Assembly: GCF_014270035.1 (NCBI RefSeq) | Contig: NZ_JACNEP010000003.1 | Coordinates: 1 to 64,000 of the forward strand | Length of the DNA stretch: 64,000 bases | Direction of reading: 5' to 3' | Source of the DNA: Neptunicella marina | GTDB taxonomy: Bacteria; Pseudomonadota; Gammaproteobacteria; Enterobacterales; Alteromonadaceae | In this document: positions 1-10,491 of the stretch, one piece after another | How positions within the stretch are numbered: the stretch's first letter is position 1 | Layout of the letters: each line of letters opens with the position of its first letter | Program-made: the position numbers and the translations under genes | Notes under the pieces: generated by a model | What the model saw: the letters and a program-made list of their open reading frames with translations, nothing else | What the model was told of the DNA's origin: nothing | Database searches by the model: none

Positions 1-37
1 GTGTACGTTTAACTCGTTGTTTATCTGCTGTTGTCAT
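1..37 (-). CDS. 5' end of an unidentified gene (cut by window edge)
   Basis: An ATG at 35-37 on the minus strand opens a frame that stays open to the edge and encodes MTTADKQRVKRT. A purine-rich ribosome-binding site (TTAGGA) lies about 7 bases upstream of the ATG, which is the main support for a real gene. Twelve residues are too few to assign a family. The hairpin at 91-117 separates it from the yciI-like gene upstream on the same strand, so it probably has its own promoter. Confidence 0.4.
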   Translation of the reverse strand, partial: MTTADKQRVKRT

Positions 38-90
38 AATAAATCCTAAATGTGTAAACACATTTCAGGACAAGACAGCCGATGAATAAT

Positions 91-117
91 AAAAGGGATG
101 GCTTAGCCATCCCTTTT
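91..117. terminator. Intrinsic terminator after the YciI-like gene
   Basis: A 12-bp perfect stem (AAAAGGGATGGC with GCCATCCCTTTT, loop TTA) starts two bases beyond the stop of the minus-strand YciI-like gene. The A/T ends of the stem give a U-tract in both directions, so it could stop transcription both ways. Confidence 0.85.
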
Positions 118-118
118 A

Positions 119-580
119 TTATTCAATTGATGTTTTCTGGATTGTTTTATGTATGTCATTTATTTTCATTAACGCGGCTGAGCCATAGTAATTAAATAAC
201 TCATAGTTAAATATACCGGCTTTAACTGCGGGATCTGCTTCTACCATTTCACGAGCATCATCTATCGATGCGGTATTGAGAATGAAAATACCCCGTTTAG
301 GTTTCGCATCCATAAGAGGTCCCGCTAGCACTAATTTACTGTTCTCAGCTAACTTGCTCATGTTAGCAAAATGACCTTTAAACAATGCTTCACGCTGCTG
401 CGGGTCGGTGATTTTATCGTCCTGCGAACCTGTGACCAGAATCACCAAGACATATGATTTCATGCCATATTGATCCGCGCCTAACTGTTCGGCAAGTTGT
501 TGATTATAAGTGTGCTCAGCATAGGCATTGAAAAATGTCAGAGACAGTAAAATGAGCAGGTAATTGGCAAATTTGAACAT
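119..580 (-). CDS. Exported YciI-like domain protein
   Basis: A 153-residue protein. The first 21 residues (MFKFANYLLILLSLTFFNAYA) form a signal peptide ending in AYA, so the product is probably periplasmic. The rest matches the YCII-related fold: a ferredoxin-like unit with a GHFANMSKLAENSKLVLAGP segment, followed by GIFILNTASIDDAREMVEADPAVKAGIFNYEL, typical of family members that carry the PAV/AGxF pattern. Most YciI proteins are cytoplasmic and about 100 residues long, so the export signal and the roughly 20-residue linker are unusual. The substrate is unknown. It is a single gene closed by its own terminator. Confidence 0.75.
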   Translation of the reverse strand: MFKFANYLLILLSLTFFNAYAEHTYNQQLAEQLGADQYGMKSYVLVILVTGSQDDKITDPQQREALFKGHFANMSKLAENSKLVLAGPLMDAKPKRGIFILNTASIDDAREMVEADPAVKAGIFNYELFNYYGSAALMKINDIHKTIQKTSIE

Positions 581-715
581 AATTCTTCAATTCTCCGGTT
601 TTAGTCACAGGCATTAACTTGTAATACACTGCATGTGCCCCAAGGTATAGCAATTCGTTATGTTTTTGTCGATTGTCTGCTGAATTAACGACTAAGTAAT
701 CATTAAGGTAAATCA

Positions 716-1768
716 ATGCAATATGTAAAACTGGGTAGTAGTGGACTGGATGTATCTAATATCTGTCTGGGAACCATGACATGGGGAACGCAAAACACCC
801 AGCAGGATGCGAATGATCAAATGGCAGTGGCACTGGAAGCTGGAATCAATTTTTTTGATACCGCTGAAATGTACTCGGTACCACCCAATGCTGACTCTTA
901 TGGTAAAACCGAGATCATCATAGGTAACTGGTTAAAAGCCAATTCAGATAAACGACAAGATATAGTACTTGCAACAAAAATTGCTGGTCCCGGCCTTAGT
1001 TATATTCGTGATGGCCGACCTGTAAACGGTGCTGATTTAATTTCAGCGGTCGATGATTCATTAAAGCGTCTTAATACCGACTATATCGATTTGTATCAGA
1101 TCCACTGGCCTAATCGAACGAGTCCGCACTTTGGTAAACACTGGCCAGGATTTTACAAACTAAGTGATGCCGAAAGTGCAGAACAAAGCCTGCAAATGGC
1201 TGAAATATTAAAAGCCATTGATGAGTGCATCAAACAAGGCAAAATTCGTCATTGGGGCTTATCTAACGAAACCCCCTGGGGCATTAATCAGTATCTTAAG
1301 TTAAGTGAAGAGCAATCTCTGCCGCGACCGGTGTCGATTCAAAATGAGTTTAACCTGTTACACACCAAAGACTGGCCTTATTTAATTGAAAACTGCATTC
1401 ATGAGGAAGTGGCATATTTGCCATGGTCTCCTCTTGCTGCAGGTGCTCTGAGTGGGAAATACGCAGATGGTCAACGCCCTGCTGGAAGTCGCTGGACTTT
1501 AGTGCAACGCAATGGATTATTCCGGGATACACCTTATTCACGTCAGGCTACTCAGGCCTATGTAGACTTAGCCAAACAACATAATATTACACCTTCACAG
1601 TTAGCACTGGCCTGGGTGAAACAGGTGGATGGCGTGAGTTCAACTATTATCGGTGCGACGACTATCGAACAACTTAATGAAGATATCACTGCATTTAATA
1701 TTGAATTAAGTGACGAGTTGCAGGCAGGTATCATGCGCATTATGCAGCAATATCCGGTGCCTTTTTAA
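716..1768 (+). CDS. tas: Aldo/keto reductase, Tas-like
   Basis: A 350-residue TIM-barrel NADPH-dependent aldo/keto reductase. It starts MQYVKLGSSGLDVSNICLGT like E. coli Tas (346 residues) and carries the Tas-type AEMYSVPP stretch, in which D-T-A-E-M-Y holds the catalytic Asp and Tyr. Later come the Lys of the LATKI strand, the His of YQIHWP and the cofactor-binding SSTIIGATTIEQL near the C terminus. An AAGG ribosome-binding site lies about 8 bases before the ATG. In E. coli Tas complements a tyrosine auxotroph, but its physiological substrate is not settled. The gene stands alone and converges on a gene for a coiled-coil membrane protein across a shared terminator. Confidence 0.88.
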   Translation: MQYVKLGSSGLDVSNICLGTMTWGTQNTQQDANDQMAVALEAGINFFDTAEMYSVPPNADSYGKTEIIIGNWLKANSDKRQDIVLATKIAGPGLSYIRDGRPVNGADLISAVDDSLKRLNTDYIDLYQIHWPNRTSPHFGKHWPGFYKLSDAESAEQSLQMAEILKAIDECIKQGKIRHWGLSNETPWGINQYLKLSEEQSLPRPVSIQNEFNLLHTKDWPYLIENCIHEEVAYLPWSPLAAGALSGKYADGQRPAGSRWTLVQRNGLFRDTPYSRQATQAYVDLAKQHNITPSQLALAWVKQVDGVSSTIIGATTIEQLNEDITAFNIELSDELQAGIMRIMQQYPVPF

Positions 1769-1794
1769 TTAATGTTTTTGATTTTAAAAAGAGA

Positions 1795-1813
1795 AAGGGG
1801 CTTAACGCCCCTT
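1795..1813. terminator. Bidirectional terminator between convergent genes
   Basis: AAGGGGC and GCCCCTT form a perfect 7-bp stem around a TTAAC loop, followed by ATTTGTT on the plus strand and TCTCTTTTT on the minus strand. It lies between the stop of the aldo/keto reductase and the stop of the opposing coiled-coil gene, so it can serve both. Confidence 0.75.
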
Positions 1814-1821
1814 ATTTGTTA

Positions 1822-2592
1822 TTACTGTGGGGTGGAACTGGCCACGGGGGCGGAAGAGGATTGTGACAAGCGCTTAAGCTCAGTTTCCAGCTTGTTTAAA
1901 CGATTAGCCATGGTTTGATTATTGAGAATGGCATTAGTTAGTTTGCCATTTACATCACTAATGTGTTTGTCATTACGGCTTTGTGCCTGCAATGCCTGCT
2001 CCAGTTCTCGTTTTACGATATCCTGCGCAGTTTTAAGGTTAGTCAACTGCTCCTGCAATGCGGCAATGCTGGTGTTATTTAACCCTAAGTCAGACTCAAG
2101 GCCATCTGCACGTTTTTTCAATTCGCTGATGGGTTGTGACACTTGTTTTATTTCTTTGGATAAATCTGCGATATCAGCCTGATTCCTCCGCCATGCCGAG
2201 GCCCACAGTTTGTCCATTTGTCCCCAAAGTTCTTCTGTTTTTTCAATCAGTTGTTTTACTTTGGTTTGCAATGCAATGGTCGATTCACCCATTTCTTCAC
2301 CGGTGGCGGAAAGCTTTTTCTCCAGCTCCATGATGCGGTTATTGGAATCGAGTAGATCAATCTTTAATTTTTCGCTTTGTTGCCATAACCAGCTACAGGC
2401 ACCACCTGCACCGAGAACTAATAAAAAGGTAAACACACCTAAAAAGGTATTACGGCCTTTTACGGGTTTATCCGTGCTCGGTGTTTCAACATTGGTTTTA
2501 GGGATTTTTTGTTGATTACGCTGACGTTGATAAGCTTCTTTGTCTTCCTTATCGAGAAAGATCCTTGGTGTATTGTCATCAAAATCGGACAT
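1822..2592 (-). CDS. Single-pass membrane protein with long coiled coil, unknown function
   Basis: 256 residues. A charged cytoplasmic N terminus of about 47 residues is followed by one membrane helix (about 50-70, TFLGVFTFLLVLGAGGACSW). A long heptad-rich region of about 170 residues follows, with few Pro or Gly and many Leu, Lys, Glu and Gln, ending in a Ser/Pro tail. The arrangement suggests a bitopic protein with a periplasmic coiled coil. An AAGGAAA ribosome-binding site supports the start. I do not recognise a named family. It lies downstream of the fusA2 terminator and is probably transcribed alone. Confidence 0.7.
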   Translation of the reverse strand: MSDFDDNTPRIFLDKEDKEAYQRQRNQQKIPKTNVETPSTDKPVKGRNTFLGVFTFLLVLGAGGACSWLWQQSEKLKIDLLDSNNRIMELEKKLSATGEEMGESTIALQTKVKQLIEKTEELWGQMDKLWASAWRRNQADIADLSKEIKQVSQPISELKKRADGLESDLGLNNTSIAALQEQLTNLKTAQDIVKRELEQALQAQSRNDKHISDVNGKLTNAILNNQTMANRLNKLETELKRLSQSSSAPVASSTPQ

Positions 2593-2706
2593 GGGTTTCC
2601 TTTATTACTGCTTTATTAGATGAAAGTGCCTGATTACATCAACTTATCATATTACCAAACACATCAGAAATGAACGCACCTGTAGAAAATATATTGCAGA
2701 AAATAA

Positions 2707-2737
2707 AAAGGCCCGGTTCTTACGAAACCGGGCCTTT
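2707..2737 (-). terminator. Intrinsic terminator of fusA2
   Basis: A 12-bp perfect stem (AAAGGCCCGGTT with AACCGGGCCTTT, 7-base loop) lies just beyond the fusA2 stop. The minus strand reads TTTTTATTT after the stem, a good U-tract. Confidence 0.88.
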
Positions 2738-2760
2738 ATTATTTGACTGGTTAATCAAAT

Positions 2761-4845
2761 TTATTTTTTAGCCTGGCGCTCTTTTTCTGCTGCAATAACA
2801 GATTCTGAAACGTTAGCAGGGCATGGCATGTAGTGTGAGAACTCCATAGAGAACTGACCACGGCCAGACGTCATAGTACGTAAGTGTCCGATATAACCGA
2901 ACATTTCAGACAGTGGAACGTCTGCTTTAATACGTACACCAGTAACACCAGCTTCCTGGTCTTTAATCATACCGCGACGACGGTTTAAATCACCGATTAC
3001 GTCACCAACATGATCTTCCGGAGTGAATACGTCAACTTTCATAATAGGTTCAATCAGCTGCGGAGAACACTTAGGAATAGACTGACGGAAAGCGCCTTTA
3101 GCAGCGATTTCGAACGCGATAGCAGATGAGTCAACTGCGTGGTAAGCACCGTCGTACAGTTCAACTTCAACGTCTAACACTGGGAAGCCAGCTAAAGTTC
3201 CTTGTTCCATCATGCCTTTGAAACCTTTTTCAATGGCTGGGAAGAATTCTTTAGGTACGTTACCGCCCACAACTGTAGACGTAAACTTGAAGCCAGAACC
3301 TGGTTCACCAGGACGGATGCGATAATCAATTTTACCGTACTGACCAGAACCACCTGATTGTTTCTTATGGGTATAAGAATCTTCAACTGATTGAGTGATA
3401 GTTTCACGGTAAGCAACCTGAGGCTGACCAACAACCAGTTCAACACCGTAAGTACGCTTCAAGATGTCTACTTTGATATCCAGGTGTAATTCACCCATAC
3501 CTTTAAGAATGGTTTCACCTGAATCTTCATCAGTTTCAACGCGGAAAGATGGATCTTCTGCCACCATTTTACCGATAGCAATACCCATTTTCTCAGATGC
3601 ACCTTTGTCTTTAGGCGCAACTGCGATAGAGATTACTGGCTCTGGGAATACCATGGCTTCAAGCGTACAAGGGTGCTTAGGATCACATAAAGTGTGACCA
3701 GTTTGCACGTTCTTCATACCTACGATAGCGATGATGTCACCCGCTTGTGCAGAGTTTAATTCGTTACGCTCATCGGCTTGCATTTCTACCATGCGGCCAA
3801 CACGTTCAGTTTTACCGGTTGCTGAGTTAAGGATGGTGTCACCCTTGTTCAGTTTACCAGAATAAATACGTACGAAAGTCAGGGCGCCAAAACGGTCATC
3901 CATGATTTTGAACGCAAGTGCGCGTAATGGCTCATCAGCAGAAACTAAAGCGTGCTCGCCAGTTTCGTTACCTTCTTCATCAGTCAGAGGCTGAGGATCA
4001 ACTTCTGTTGGATCAGGTAAGTAATCAACAACGGCATCAAGAACTAATTGAACACCTTTGTTTTTGAATGCAGAACCACAGTAAGTTGGGAAGAAATCTA
4101 ACTTACGAGTACCTTCACGGATACAACGTTTCAGGTCTTCAATAGAAGGTTCTTCACCGTCCATGTAAGCCATCATCAGGTCGTCGTCTTGCTCTACTGC
4201 GGTTTCAACCAGCATTTCATGGTATTCATTTACTTTGTCTACCATGTCTGCAGGTACGTCCTGGATCTCATAATTTTCTGGCAGACCAGTGTCATCCCAA
4301 ACGTAAGCTTGTTTCGTTAATACATCAACAACACCAACGAAGTCGTCTTCGATACCGATTGGCAAAGTCATTACCAATGGCGTTGCACCCAGAACGTTTT
4401 TGATCTGGTTAACAACACGGTAGAAATCAGCACCCATACGGTCCAGTTTGTTTACGAAGATTACACGAGCTACTTCAGAGTCGTTCGCATAACGCCAGTT
4501 GGTTTCTGACTGAGGCTCAACACCACCAGAACCACAGAATACACCAATACCACCGTCAAGAACTTTCAGTGAACGATATACTTCAACTGTAAAGTCAACG
4601 TGTCCAGGGGTGTCTATAACGTTAAAACGGTGGTCTTTCCAGAAACAGCTTACTGCTGCAGACTGGATTGTAATGCCACGCTCAGCTTCCTGTTCCATGA
4701 AGTCGGTTGTTGATTCACCGTCATGTACTTCGCCCGTTTTATGGATTTTACCAGTCAGTTTCAGAATACGTTCTGTTGTTGTGGTTTTCCCCGCATCTAC
4801 GTGCGCGAAAATACCGATATTTCGATAGAGAGATAAGTCTGTCAT
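2761..4845 (-). CDS. fusA2: Elongation factor G, second paralogue (EF-G2 type)
   Basis: 694 residues, full length for EF-G. The G domain shows the P-loop AHVDAGKTT, switch [11 protein letters not shown] and the NKLD guanine-binding motif (FVNKLDRMG). Domains II to V follow, including the domain IV loop region and the C-terminal [20 protein letters not shown]. The sequence ([17 protein letters not shown], then [14 protein letters not shown] and [17 protein letters not shown]) belongs to the EF-G variant kept as a second copy in Pseudomonas and Vibrio, not to the str-operon copy, and no rpsL, rpsG or tuf lies beside it. I place the start at the ATG at 4845 because the in-frame upstream start would be TTG. 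It either carries translocation or shares work with EF-G1; this sequence cannot tell which. Confidence 0.92.
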   Translation of the reverse strand: MTDLSLYRNIGIFAHVDAGKTTTTERILKLTGKIHKTGEVHDGESTTDFMEQEAERGITIQSAAVSCFWKDHRFNVIDTPGHVDFTVEVYRSLKVLDGGIGVFCGSGGVEPQSETNWRYANDSEVARVIFVNKLDRMGADFYRVVNQIKNVLGATPLVMTLPIGIEDDFVGVVDVLTKQAYVWDDTGLPENYEIQDVPADMVDKVNEYHEMLVETAVEQDDDLMMAYMDGEEPSIEDLKRCIREGTRKLDFFPTYCGSAFKNKGVQLVLDAVVDYLPDPTEVDPQPLTDEEGNETGEHALVSADEPLRALAFKIMDDRFGALTFVRIYSGKLNKGDTILNSATGKTERVGRMVEMQADERNELNSAQAGDIIAIVGMKNVQTGHTLCDPKHPCTLEAMVFPEPVISIAVAPKDKGASEKMGIAIGKMVAEDPSFRVETDEDSGETILKGMGELHLDIKVDILKRTYGVELVVGQPQVAYRETITQSVEDSYTHKKQSGGSGQYGKIDYRIRPGEPGSGFKFTSTVVGGNVPKEFFPAIEKGFKGMMEQGTLAGFPVLDVEVELYDGAYHAVDSSAIAFEIAAKGAFRQSIPKCSPQLIEPIMKVDVFTPEDHVGDVIGDLNRRRGMIKDQEAGVTGVRIKADVPLSEMFGYIGHLRTMTSGRGQFSMEFSHYMPCPANVSESVIAAEKERQAKK

Positions 4846-5072
4846 TGCTTCACTCAATTGTCAGGATGAAAAATTGCGCGATAGTATACAGGAAAAAAAG
4901 TTTCGGTACTGTTTTTCCTTACTAAAAATTAACCAAATTATTAAAAATTTTGAATTACAGGGAGGATTACGCTTATAAATCGCTTTCTTCACTGCGCGCT
5001 ATTCTAAAATCACGCGCAGTATAGAGAGTCACAAATCACATTGATAGCCTTGAATACTATGTTGGTGAAAAT

Positions 5073-5924
5073 TTATTCGCTTTTAGCGGTTTCAAGTCTG
5101 GCTTTTTCAGTAAACCACAGATTAAAAAAGTCCTGAGTAATCTTTTGTTCTATTTCCAGTGCTTGTTCTGTCGGACAGAAAATGGTGAATTCGGTGCAAG
5201 TATCACCAAGATTGCTGGTACTAATATAAATGTGAGCTTCCGGACCTGGGATACTCACTTCAAGTCGTTTTTCAATAATCTGGCTGTAACGAATGGCCAC
5301 GTCGTGGAAATGTTGACAGTGTTCAGCCGCCTTTTGAGTGAGCTCGTCAATAAAATTGTATGGGTTCACACTCATATCCCGCGTAATGACAAAATGATGC
5401 GAGACGTATCGTTTGAGATAATTTAGATTTTTTATTGGCTGATTGATTAACAGACTATTAGGTAATATTAGTGTTTTACCGGAAAAATTATAGGTTTCCA
5501 TGTCCACTTCAAGAATGGTTAATTTGGTCCAGTCGGTTGCAGTTACTTCTCCGCAATGATCGCCAATTTGGATCCAGTCACCCACTCGAAAAGGGCGTGT
5601 TGAAGCAAGATAAATAAAGCCAAGCAGACACTGAATAAATTCACGGGTCGCGAGCACAATGGCAACCATAAAGGCAGCAATAGAGAACGCAAATTTTTGT
5701 AATTCATCTGCCCACAGGTTGAGTACAACAATAATGATCAGGAAGTTGAGAAGATTTTTGATGGTATTAACCAGGTCGCGCTTATCTTTACCTTTCTTTT
5801 TCGCGTTGCGTTTAATCAGTTGGACTGTAGCGTATTTCAGCAGAATAAACAGAAGAAGCACTGCCAGTGAAACCAACAGTTTGTATTGTGAAAGTTGCGC
5901 AAGCATGGATACCACCGAATTCAT
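5073..5924 (-). CDS. MscS-family mechanosensitive channel
   Basis: 283 residues. Three predicted membrane segments lie at about 13-30, 60-77 and 80-105. The third is the pore-lining type helix leading into REFIQCLLGFIYLASTRPFRVGDWIQIGD, the signature junction between the pore helix and the beta domain of MscS proteins. The beta domain continues through the LPNSLLINQPIKNLNYL segment, and the C-terminal alpha/beta domain ends in a charged tail. It probably acts in the inner membrane as a small hypo-osmotic valve. No strong ribosome-binding site is visible before the ATG. It is a single gene between fusA2 and the GspE-like gene. Confidence 0.88.
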   Translation of the reverse strand: MNSVVSMLAQLSQYKLLVSLAVLLLFILLKYATVQLIKRNAKKKGKDKRDLVNTIKNLLNFLIIIVVLNLWADELQKFAFSIAAFMVAIVLATREFIQCLLGFIYLASTRPFRVGDWIQIGDHCGEVTATDWTKLTILEVDMETYNFSGKTLILPNSLLINQPIKNLNYLKRYVSHHFVITRDMSVNPYNFIDELTQKAAEHCQHFHDVAIRYSQIIEKRLEVSIPGPEAHIYISTSNLGDTCTEFTIFCPTEQALEIEQKITQDFFNLWFTEKARLETAKSE

Positions 5925-6068
5925 GATGTTGCAGTGTAACGCCTCAGGTTGTGGGTAATACCTTTATTTAGCAGTACATTGAGATTAAACAAGCGCGATA
6001 TGGTAAACACTTGTATTACTTTGTCCAATCAATCCGAAAAATTAGTTTTAATTTTAAAAGGTTAGATA

Positions 6069-8291
6069 TTATTCGGCACCACTAATGATTTGTAATTGAG
6101 CAATATCGGTATCACCTTTTAAGACTTTATATATACCGTCCTGAGTTAGGGTTCTCATACCATCGGTCATTGCTTGTGCTTTCATGTCATGTACCGAAGC
6201 TTCCTTATATACTAACGAACGCAGCCCGGGGGTCATAGTCAGCAGTTCATGTACACCGGTTCTGCCTTTATAGCCGGTATCACCACACTCATCACAGCCT
6301 TTTCCATGATATAGCTGTATATCATCCAGATTAATTTCATCGAGAAATTCCTGCCCGTACTGACGCTTTATAAAAGCGATATCGTCTTCACTGGGAACAT
6401 GTGGTTCTTTACAGTTAGGGCAAATCGTTCTGATCAGGCGTTGCGCCAGTATACCAACGCAGGCATCGGAAAAGTTAACCGGATCAAGACCTAAGTCAAG
6501 TAAACGGGTAATGGTTTCAGGCGCTGAATTGGTGTGCAGAGTAGACAATACCAAGTGACCGGTTAAGGATGCTTCGATACCAGCTTGTGCGGTTTCTTTG
6601 TCGCGCATTTCACCAATTAAAATAATATCCGGGTCAGCACGTAAAAAAGCGCGTAGAGCGTTGGCGAAGGTAAAACCTATTTTGGCGTTAACCTGAACCT
6701 GTTGTAAGCCGGGCTGAGTAATTTCCACAGGATCTTCTGCGGTCCAGATCTTCTTATCAGCGGTATTTAAGTCACCTAGCACAGCATGCAAGGTTGTGGT
6801 TTTACCTGAGCCAGTTGGGCCTACTACTAATATAATGCCATGCGGTTTTTTAATCATTTCTTTGAGCATGGCCATATTGCGTGGAGATAAGTTCATTTTC
6901 TCCATTGGCATGGCACCGCCAGACGCTAATATCCGCATCACCACACCTTCGCCTGCTACTGTAGGAATGGTAGCTACCCGTACTTCAACTAATTGACCCG
7001 ACATACGTACAGCGATTTTTCCATCCTGCGGTACACGTTTTTCCGCAATATTAAGGTTGGACATGATCTTAATACGCGCAATGACGGCACTATGGTGTGA
7101 CGCTGGAACCTGGGTAATGTCGCGACAGACTCCATCAACTCTCATTCTTACACGTGTCGGCCCATTTTTTTCCGGATCAACATGAATATCGGATGCGTTT
7201 AAGCGTTTAGCATCATGCAGAATGCGGCTAACTAAACGCACAACAGCTGGTGCATCGTCCGACATTTCTTCCTGACTGTCATCCTGAACTTCTGAACTTG
7301 TGCCTATTTCGTCAAGAATGTCATCCATGGCGCCGGGCGCAGAGCCACCCCCTCCGCCTTCCCCTAAATATTGTAAAACCGCATTAGGCAGGGCAACGCA
7401 AATCTCGTAACTCTCAATACCCAGCGCGCTTTCAATTTCCATCAATAACGCGGCATTATTAGGTTCCGACATTAAAACAATAGGGTTATCAGATACATCG
7501 GCTATGACTGCTACTAAATTGCGCTTTAAATAGGAGCTGTTGAGTTTACTGTCACTTTGGTAAAGGTGATATTTGTCCGGATTAAAGGTTAAAAAGGGGA
7601 CCTGATAATGGATCGATAGCGCCTGACCGATTTGGTCTTCAGATATACGTTGTTCGGATACCAGTCGTTGAATTAACTGACGGTTGTCTTTACTGGACTC
7701 TGTTACTTTTTTTAATTCGCTATCTGATATTAAATTATTGTGCACTAAAAACTGGAAAGGTTGTTGAGTACCCCCAAGTTCATAACGAAACTTATTACCG
7801 ATAATTTTTGCCAGATCCTGCGCAATTTGTAGATCGCTATCGGAGAAATCACCTTTACGTTTATTGATGACCTGTAATACTCCAAGCAGTACCCCTGAAT
7901 TTAATATTGGCACGCATAGAATATTACGCGTGGTAAAGGAGCTTGATTTGTCGAACTTGTCTTCGAAGCGCAAGCGGGGGTGAATACTGCTAAGCTCTTC
8001 ACTGTTATATGGATTGGCAATTAGTAATGGCAGTTGTGCCAACGCAACATAACCGGCAATGGACTGTGGGCTGATAGGCACTTTTATTTCACGTGTTTCG
8101 CTACCGGTTTTAAAACGCGCGGATAAGTCCTGACTCTGACGACGACGTTGAAAAATACTCATCCGCTCTGCATCAAACAAACCTAAGATAATCGATTCAA
8201 GTTGTTGATAGGCATCCATCAACGTTGAATGGGAATCAAGGAGTCGATTAATTTTCTCAAGTTCTAATTCGGTACGTGGCGTATCTAGCAT
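6069..8291 (-). CDS. GAF-domain GspE/PilB-type secretion ATPase, orphan
   Basis: 740 residues. A GAF domain lies at about 15-170 (FDAERMSIFQRRR, then NILCVPILNSGVLLGVLQVINK). A degenerate T2SS-E/MshEN-like helical domain lies at about 185-235, then a Gly/acidic linker at about 310-345. The type II/IV secretion ATPase core follows: Walker A GPTGSGKT (about 491), Asp box AEDPVE, Walker B DPDIILIGEMRD, His box STLHTN, and a CPNC / CDEC zinc site. PilB and GspE normally sit with pilC/D or gsp genes and lack GAF; here there are none. The start is the ATG behind GGAT, because the longer frame would use TTG. The GAF domain suggests that a small ligand controls the motor; pilus or secretion partner unknown. 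Confidence 0.88.
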   Translation of the reverse strand: MLDTPRTELELEKINRLLDSHSTLMDAYQQLESIILGLFDAERMSIFQRRRQSQDLSARFKTGSETREIKVPISPQSIAGYVALAQLPLLIANPYNSEELSSIHPRLRFEDKFDKSSSFTTRNILCVPILNSGVLLGVLQVINKRKGDFSDSDLQIAQDLAKIIGNKFRYELGGTQQPFQFLVHNNLISDSELKKVTESSKDNRQLIQRLVSEQRISEDQIGQALSIHYQVPFLTFNPDKYHLYQSDSKLNSSYLKRNLVAVIADVSDNPIVLMSEPNNAALLMEIESALGIESYEICVALPNAVLQYLGEGGGGGSAPGAMDDILDEIGTSSEVQDDSQEEMSDDAPAVVRLVSRILHDAKRLNASDIHVDPEKNGPTRVRMRVDGVCRDITQVPASHHSAVIARIKIMSNLNIAEKRVPQDGKIAVRMSGQLVEVRVATIPTVAGEGVVMRILASGGAMPMEKMNLSPRNMAMLKEMIKKPHGIILVVGPTGSGKTTTLHAVLGDLNTADKKIWTAEDPVEITQPGLQQVQVNAKIGFTFANALRAFLRADPDIILIGEMRDKETAQAGIEASLTGHLVLSTLHTNSAPETITRLLDLGLDPVNFSDACVGILAQRLIRTICPNCKEPHVPSEDDIAFIKRQYGQEFLDEINLDDIQLYHGKGCDECGDTGYKGRTGVHELLTMTPGLRSLVYKEASVHDMKAQAMTDGMRTLTQDGIYKVLKGDTDIAQLQIISGAE

Positions 8292-8398
8292 ATTATCCGT
8301 CAAATCATGTACTTAATATTTAATATCATACTATAGCTAAGCCATAGCCGCAGTATTAAGTGTTGTACCACTTAATCATCAATTAATCATATTTATTG

Positions 8399-8426
8399 TT
8401 GCATCGCTGTACAGCTTCTGTATAAT
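8399..8426 (+). promoter_or_regulatory. Predicted sigma-70 promoter of the S10 operon
   Basis: TTGCAT and a consensus TATAAT are separated by 16 bases, giving a leader of about 160 bases before rpsJ. This is the spacing expected for the E. coli-type S10 promoter. Confidence 0.7.
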
Positions 8427-8902
<476 letters not shown>

Positions 8903-8918
8903 TTAGAGGGTTTTAACA

Positions 8919-9557
8919 ATGGCGATTGGTCTAATCGGTCGTAAAGTGGGAATGACTCGCATCTTCACTGAAGATGGCGTATCAATCCCAGTGACTGTTA
9001 TCGAAGCGACCCCAAACCGTGTTACTCAGTTACGTACTGAAGACACCGATGGGTATCGCGCGCTACAAGTGACCGCTGGCACTAAAAAAGCTAACCGCGT
9101 AAACAAAGCTGAAGCAGGTCATTTTGCTAAAGCTGGTGTGGAAGCTGGCCGTGGTTTGTGGGAGTTCCGTTTAGACGGCAATGAAGGTGAAGGCATTGAA
9201 GTTGGCAGTGAAATCACTGTTGAAGTTTTTGCTGAAACTAAGAAAGTTGACGTAATCGGTACTTCTAAAGGTAAAGGTTTTGCAGGTGCAATCAAACGTT
9301 GGAACTTTAGTCACCAACGTAATTCACACGGTAACTCATTATCACACCGTGCTCCGGGTTCAATTGGTCAAAACCAAACTCCGGGTCGTGTTTTCAAAGG
9401 CAAAAAAATGGCAGGCCACTTGGGTGCCGAGCGCGTAACTGTGCAGTCTTTGGAAGTCGTACGTGTTGACGCTGAACGCAACCTACTGTTGATCAGAGGT
9501 GCAGTTCCAGGCGCAACAGGTGGCGATGTTATCGTTAAACCTGCAGTTAAAGCTTAA
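8919..9557 (+). CDS. rplC: 50S ribosomal protein L3
   Basis: 212 residues, close to the 209 of E. coli. It retains the central [20 protein letters not shown] loop that reaches towards the peptidyl-transferase centre. The Gln in GQNQTPG corresponds to the residue methylated by PrmB in E. coli. It lies 16 bases after rpsJ with AGAGGG as ribosome-binding site. L3 is one of the first proteins in 50S assembly. Confidence 0.98.
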   Translation: MAIGLIGRKVGMTRIFTEDGVSIPVTVIEATPNRVTQLRTEDTDGYRALQVTAGTKKANRVNKAEAGHFAKAGVEAGRGLWEFRLDGNEGEGIEVGSEITVEVFAETKKVDVIGTSKGKGFAGAIKRWNFSHQRNSHGNSLSHRAPGSIGQNQTPGRVFKGKKMAGHLGAERVTVQSLEVVRVDAERNLLLIRGAVPGATGGDVIVKPAVKA

Positions 9558-9574
9558 CGTTCGGGAGATCGGTG

Positions 9575-10180
9575 ATGGAATTAGTATTGAAAGACGCTAA
9601 AGGCGCTCTTGAAGTATCCGAAGCTACTTTTGGACGTGAGTTTAACGAAGCATTGGTACATCAGGTAGTTGTCGCTTTTGGCGCAGGCGCCCGTCAAGGT
9701 ACCCGTGCTCAAAAAACACGTTCTGAAGTAAGCGGTGGCGGTAAAAAGCCATGGCGTCAAAAGGGAACTGGTCGTGCCCGTGCTGGCACAATCCGTAGCC
9801 CAATCTGGCGTTCTGGTGGTGTTACATTTGCTGCGAAAAATCAAGATCACAGCCAAAAAGTTAACAAAAAGATGTACCGTGGTGCGATCAAAAGCATCCT
9901 GTCTGAATTGGTACGTCAGGAACGCTTGGTTGTTGTTGAGAAGTTTGCAGTTGAAGCACCAAAAACCAAAGAATTGGTTGCTAAATTAAACGAACTGGAA
10001 TTGAACGACGTATTAATCGTAACTTCTGAAGTTGACGAAAACTTGTTCTTATCTGCACGTAACCTGTACAAAGTTGATGTACGTGATGTTGCGGGTATTG
10101 ACCCAGTAAGTTTGATCGCTTTCGAAAAAGTATTGATGACTGCTGATGCAGTGAAGCAATTAGAGGAGACGTTAGCATGA
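9575..10180 (+). CDS. rplD: 50S ribosomal protein L4, likely operon autoregulator
   Basis: 201 residues starting [16 protein letters not shown], nearly identical in layout to E. coli L4. A GTG directly precedes the ATG, but GGGAG lies 7 bases before the ATG and family alignment fits that start. The extended loop [16 protein letters not shown] (here [16 protein letters not shown]) lines the exit tunnel. In E. coli free L4 represses this operon through the leader. Confidence 0.98.
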   Translation: MELVLKDAKGALEVSEATFGREFNEALVHQVVVAFGAGARQGTRAQKTRSEVSGGGKKPWRQKGTGRARAGTIRSPIWRSGGVTFAAKNQDHSQKVNKKMYRGAIKSILSELVRQERLVVVEKFAVEAPKTKELVAKLNELELNDVLIVTSEVDENLFLSARNLYKVDVRDVAGIDPVSLIAFEKVLMTADAVKQLEETLA

Positions 10181-10476
10181 TCAGTGAAGAACGTCTGTTA
10201 AAAGTGGTTGTAGCACCACACGTTTCTGAGAAAACGACTCTGGCTGCGGAAAGCAACACTGTTGTCTTCAAAGTTTTGAAAGACGCAAACAAAAACGAAA
10301 TCAAACAAGCAGTTGAAAAACTGTTTGAAGTTGAAGTTGATTGTGTGCGTACCGTAAACGTGAAAGGTAAAACTAAGCGTACAGGTATGCGTATTGGTAA
10401 ACGTAATGACTGGAAAAAGGCTTACGTTGTGCTTAAAGAAGGCCAAGACATCGACTTCGCCGGTGGCGCTGAGTAA
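10177..10476 (+). CDS. rplW: 50S ribosomal protein L23
   Basis: 99 residues; its ATG overlaps the rplD stop by four bases (ATGA), so translation is probably coupled. It starts [21 protein letters not shown] and has the usual [11 protein letters not shown] loop. L23 lies at the tunnel exit and is the docking site for trigger factor and SRP. Confidence 0.97.
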   Translation: MISEERLLKVVVAPHVSEKTTLAAESNTVVFKVLKDANKNEIKQAVEKLFEVEVDCVRTVNVKGKTKRTGMRIGKRNDWKKAYVVLKEGQDIDFAGGAE

Positions 10477-10491
10477 CAGGAGTAAATTGAC

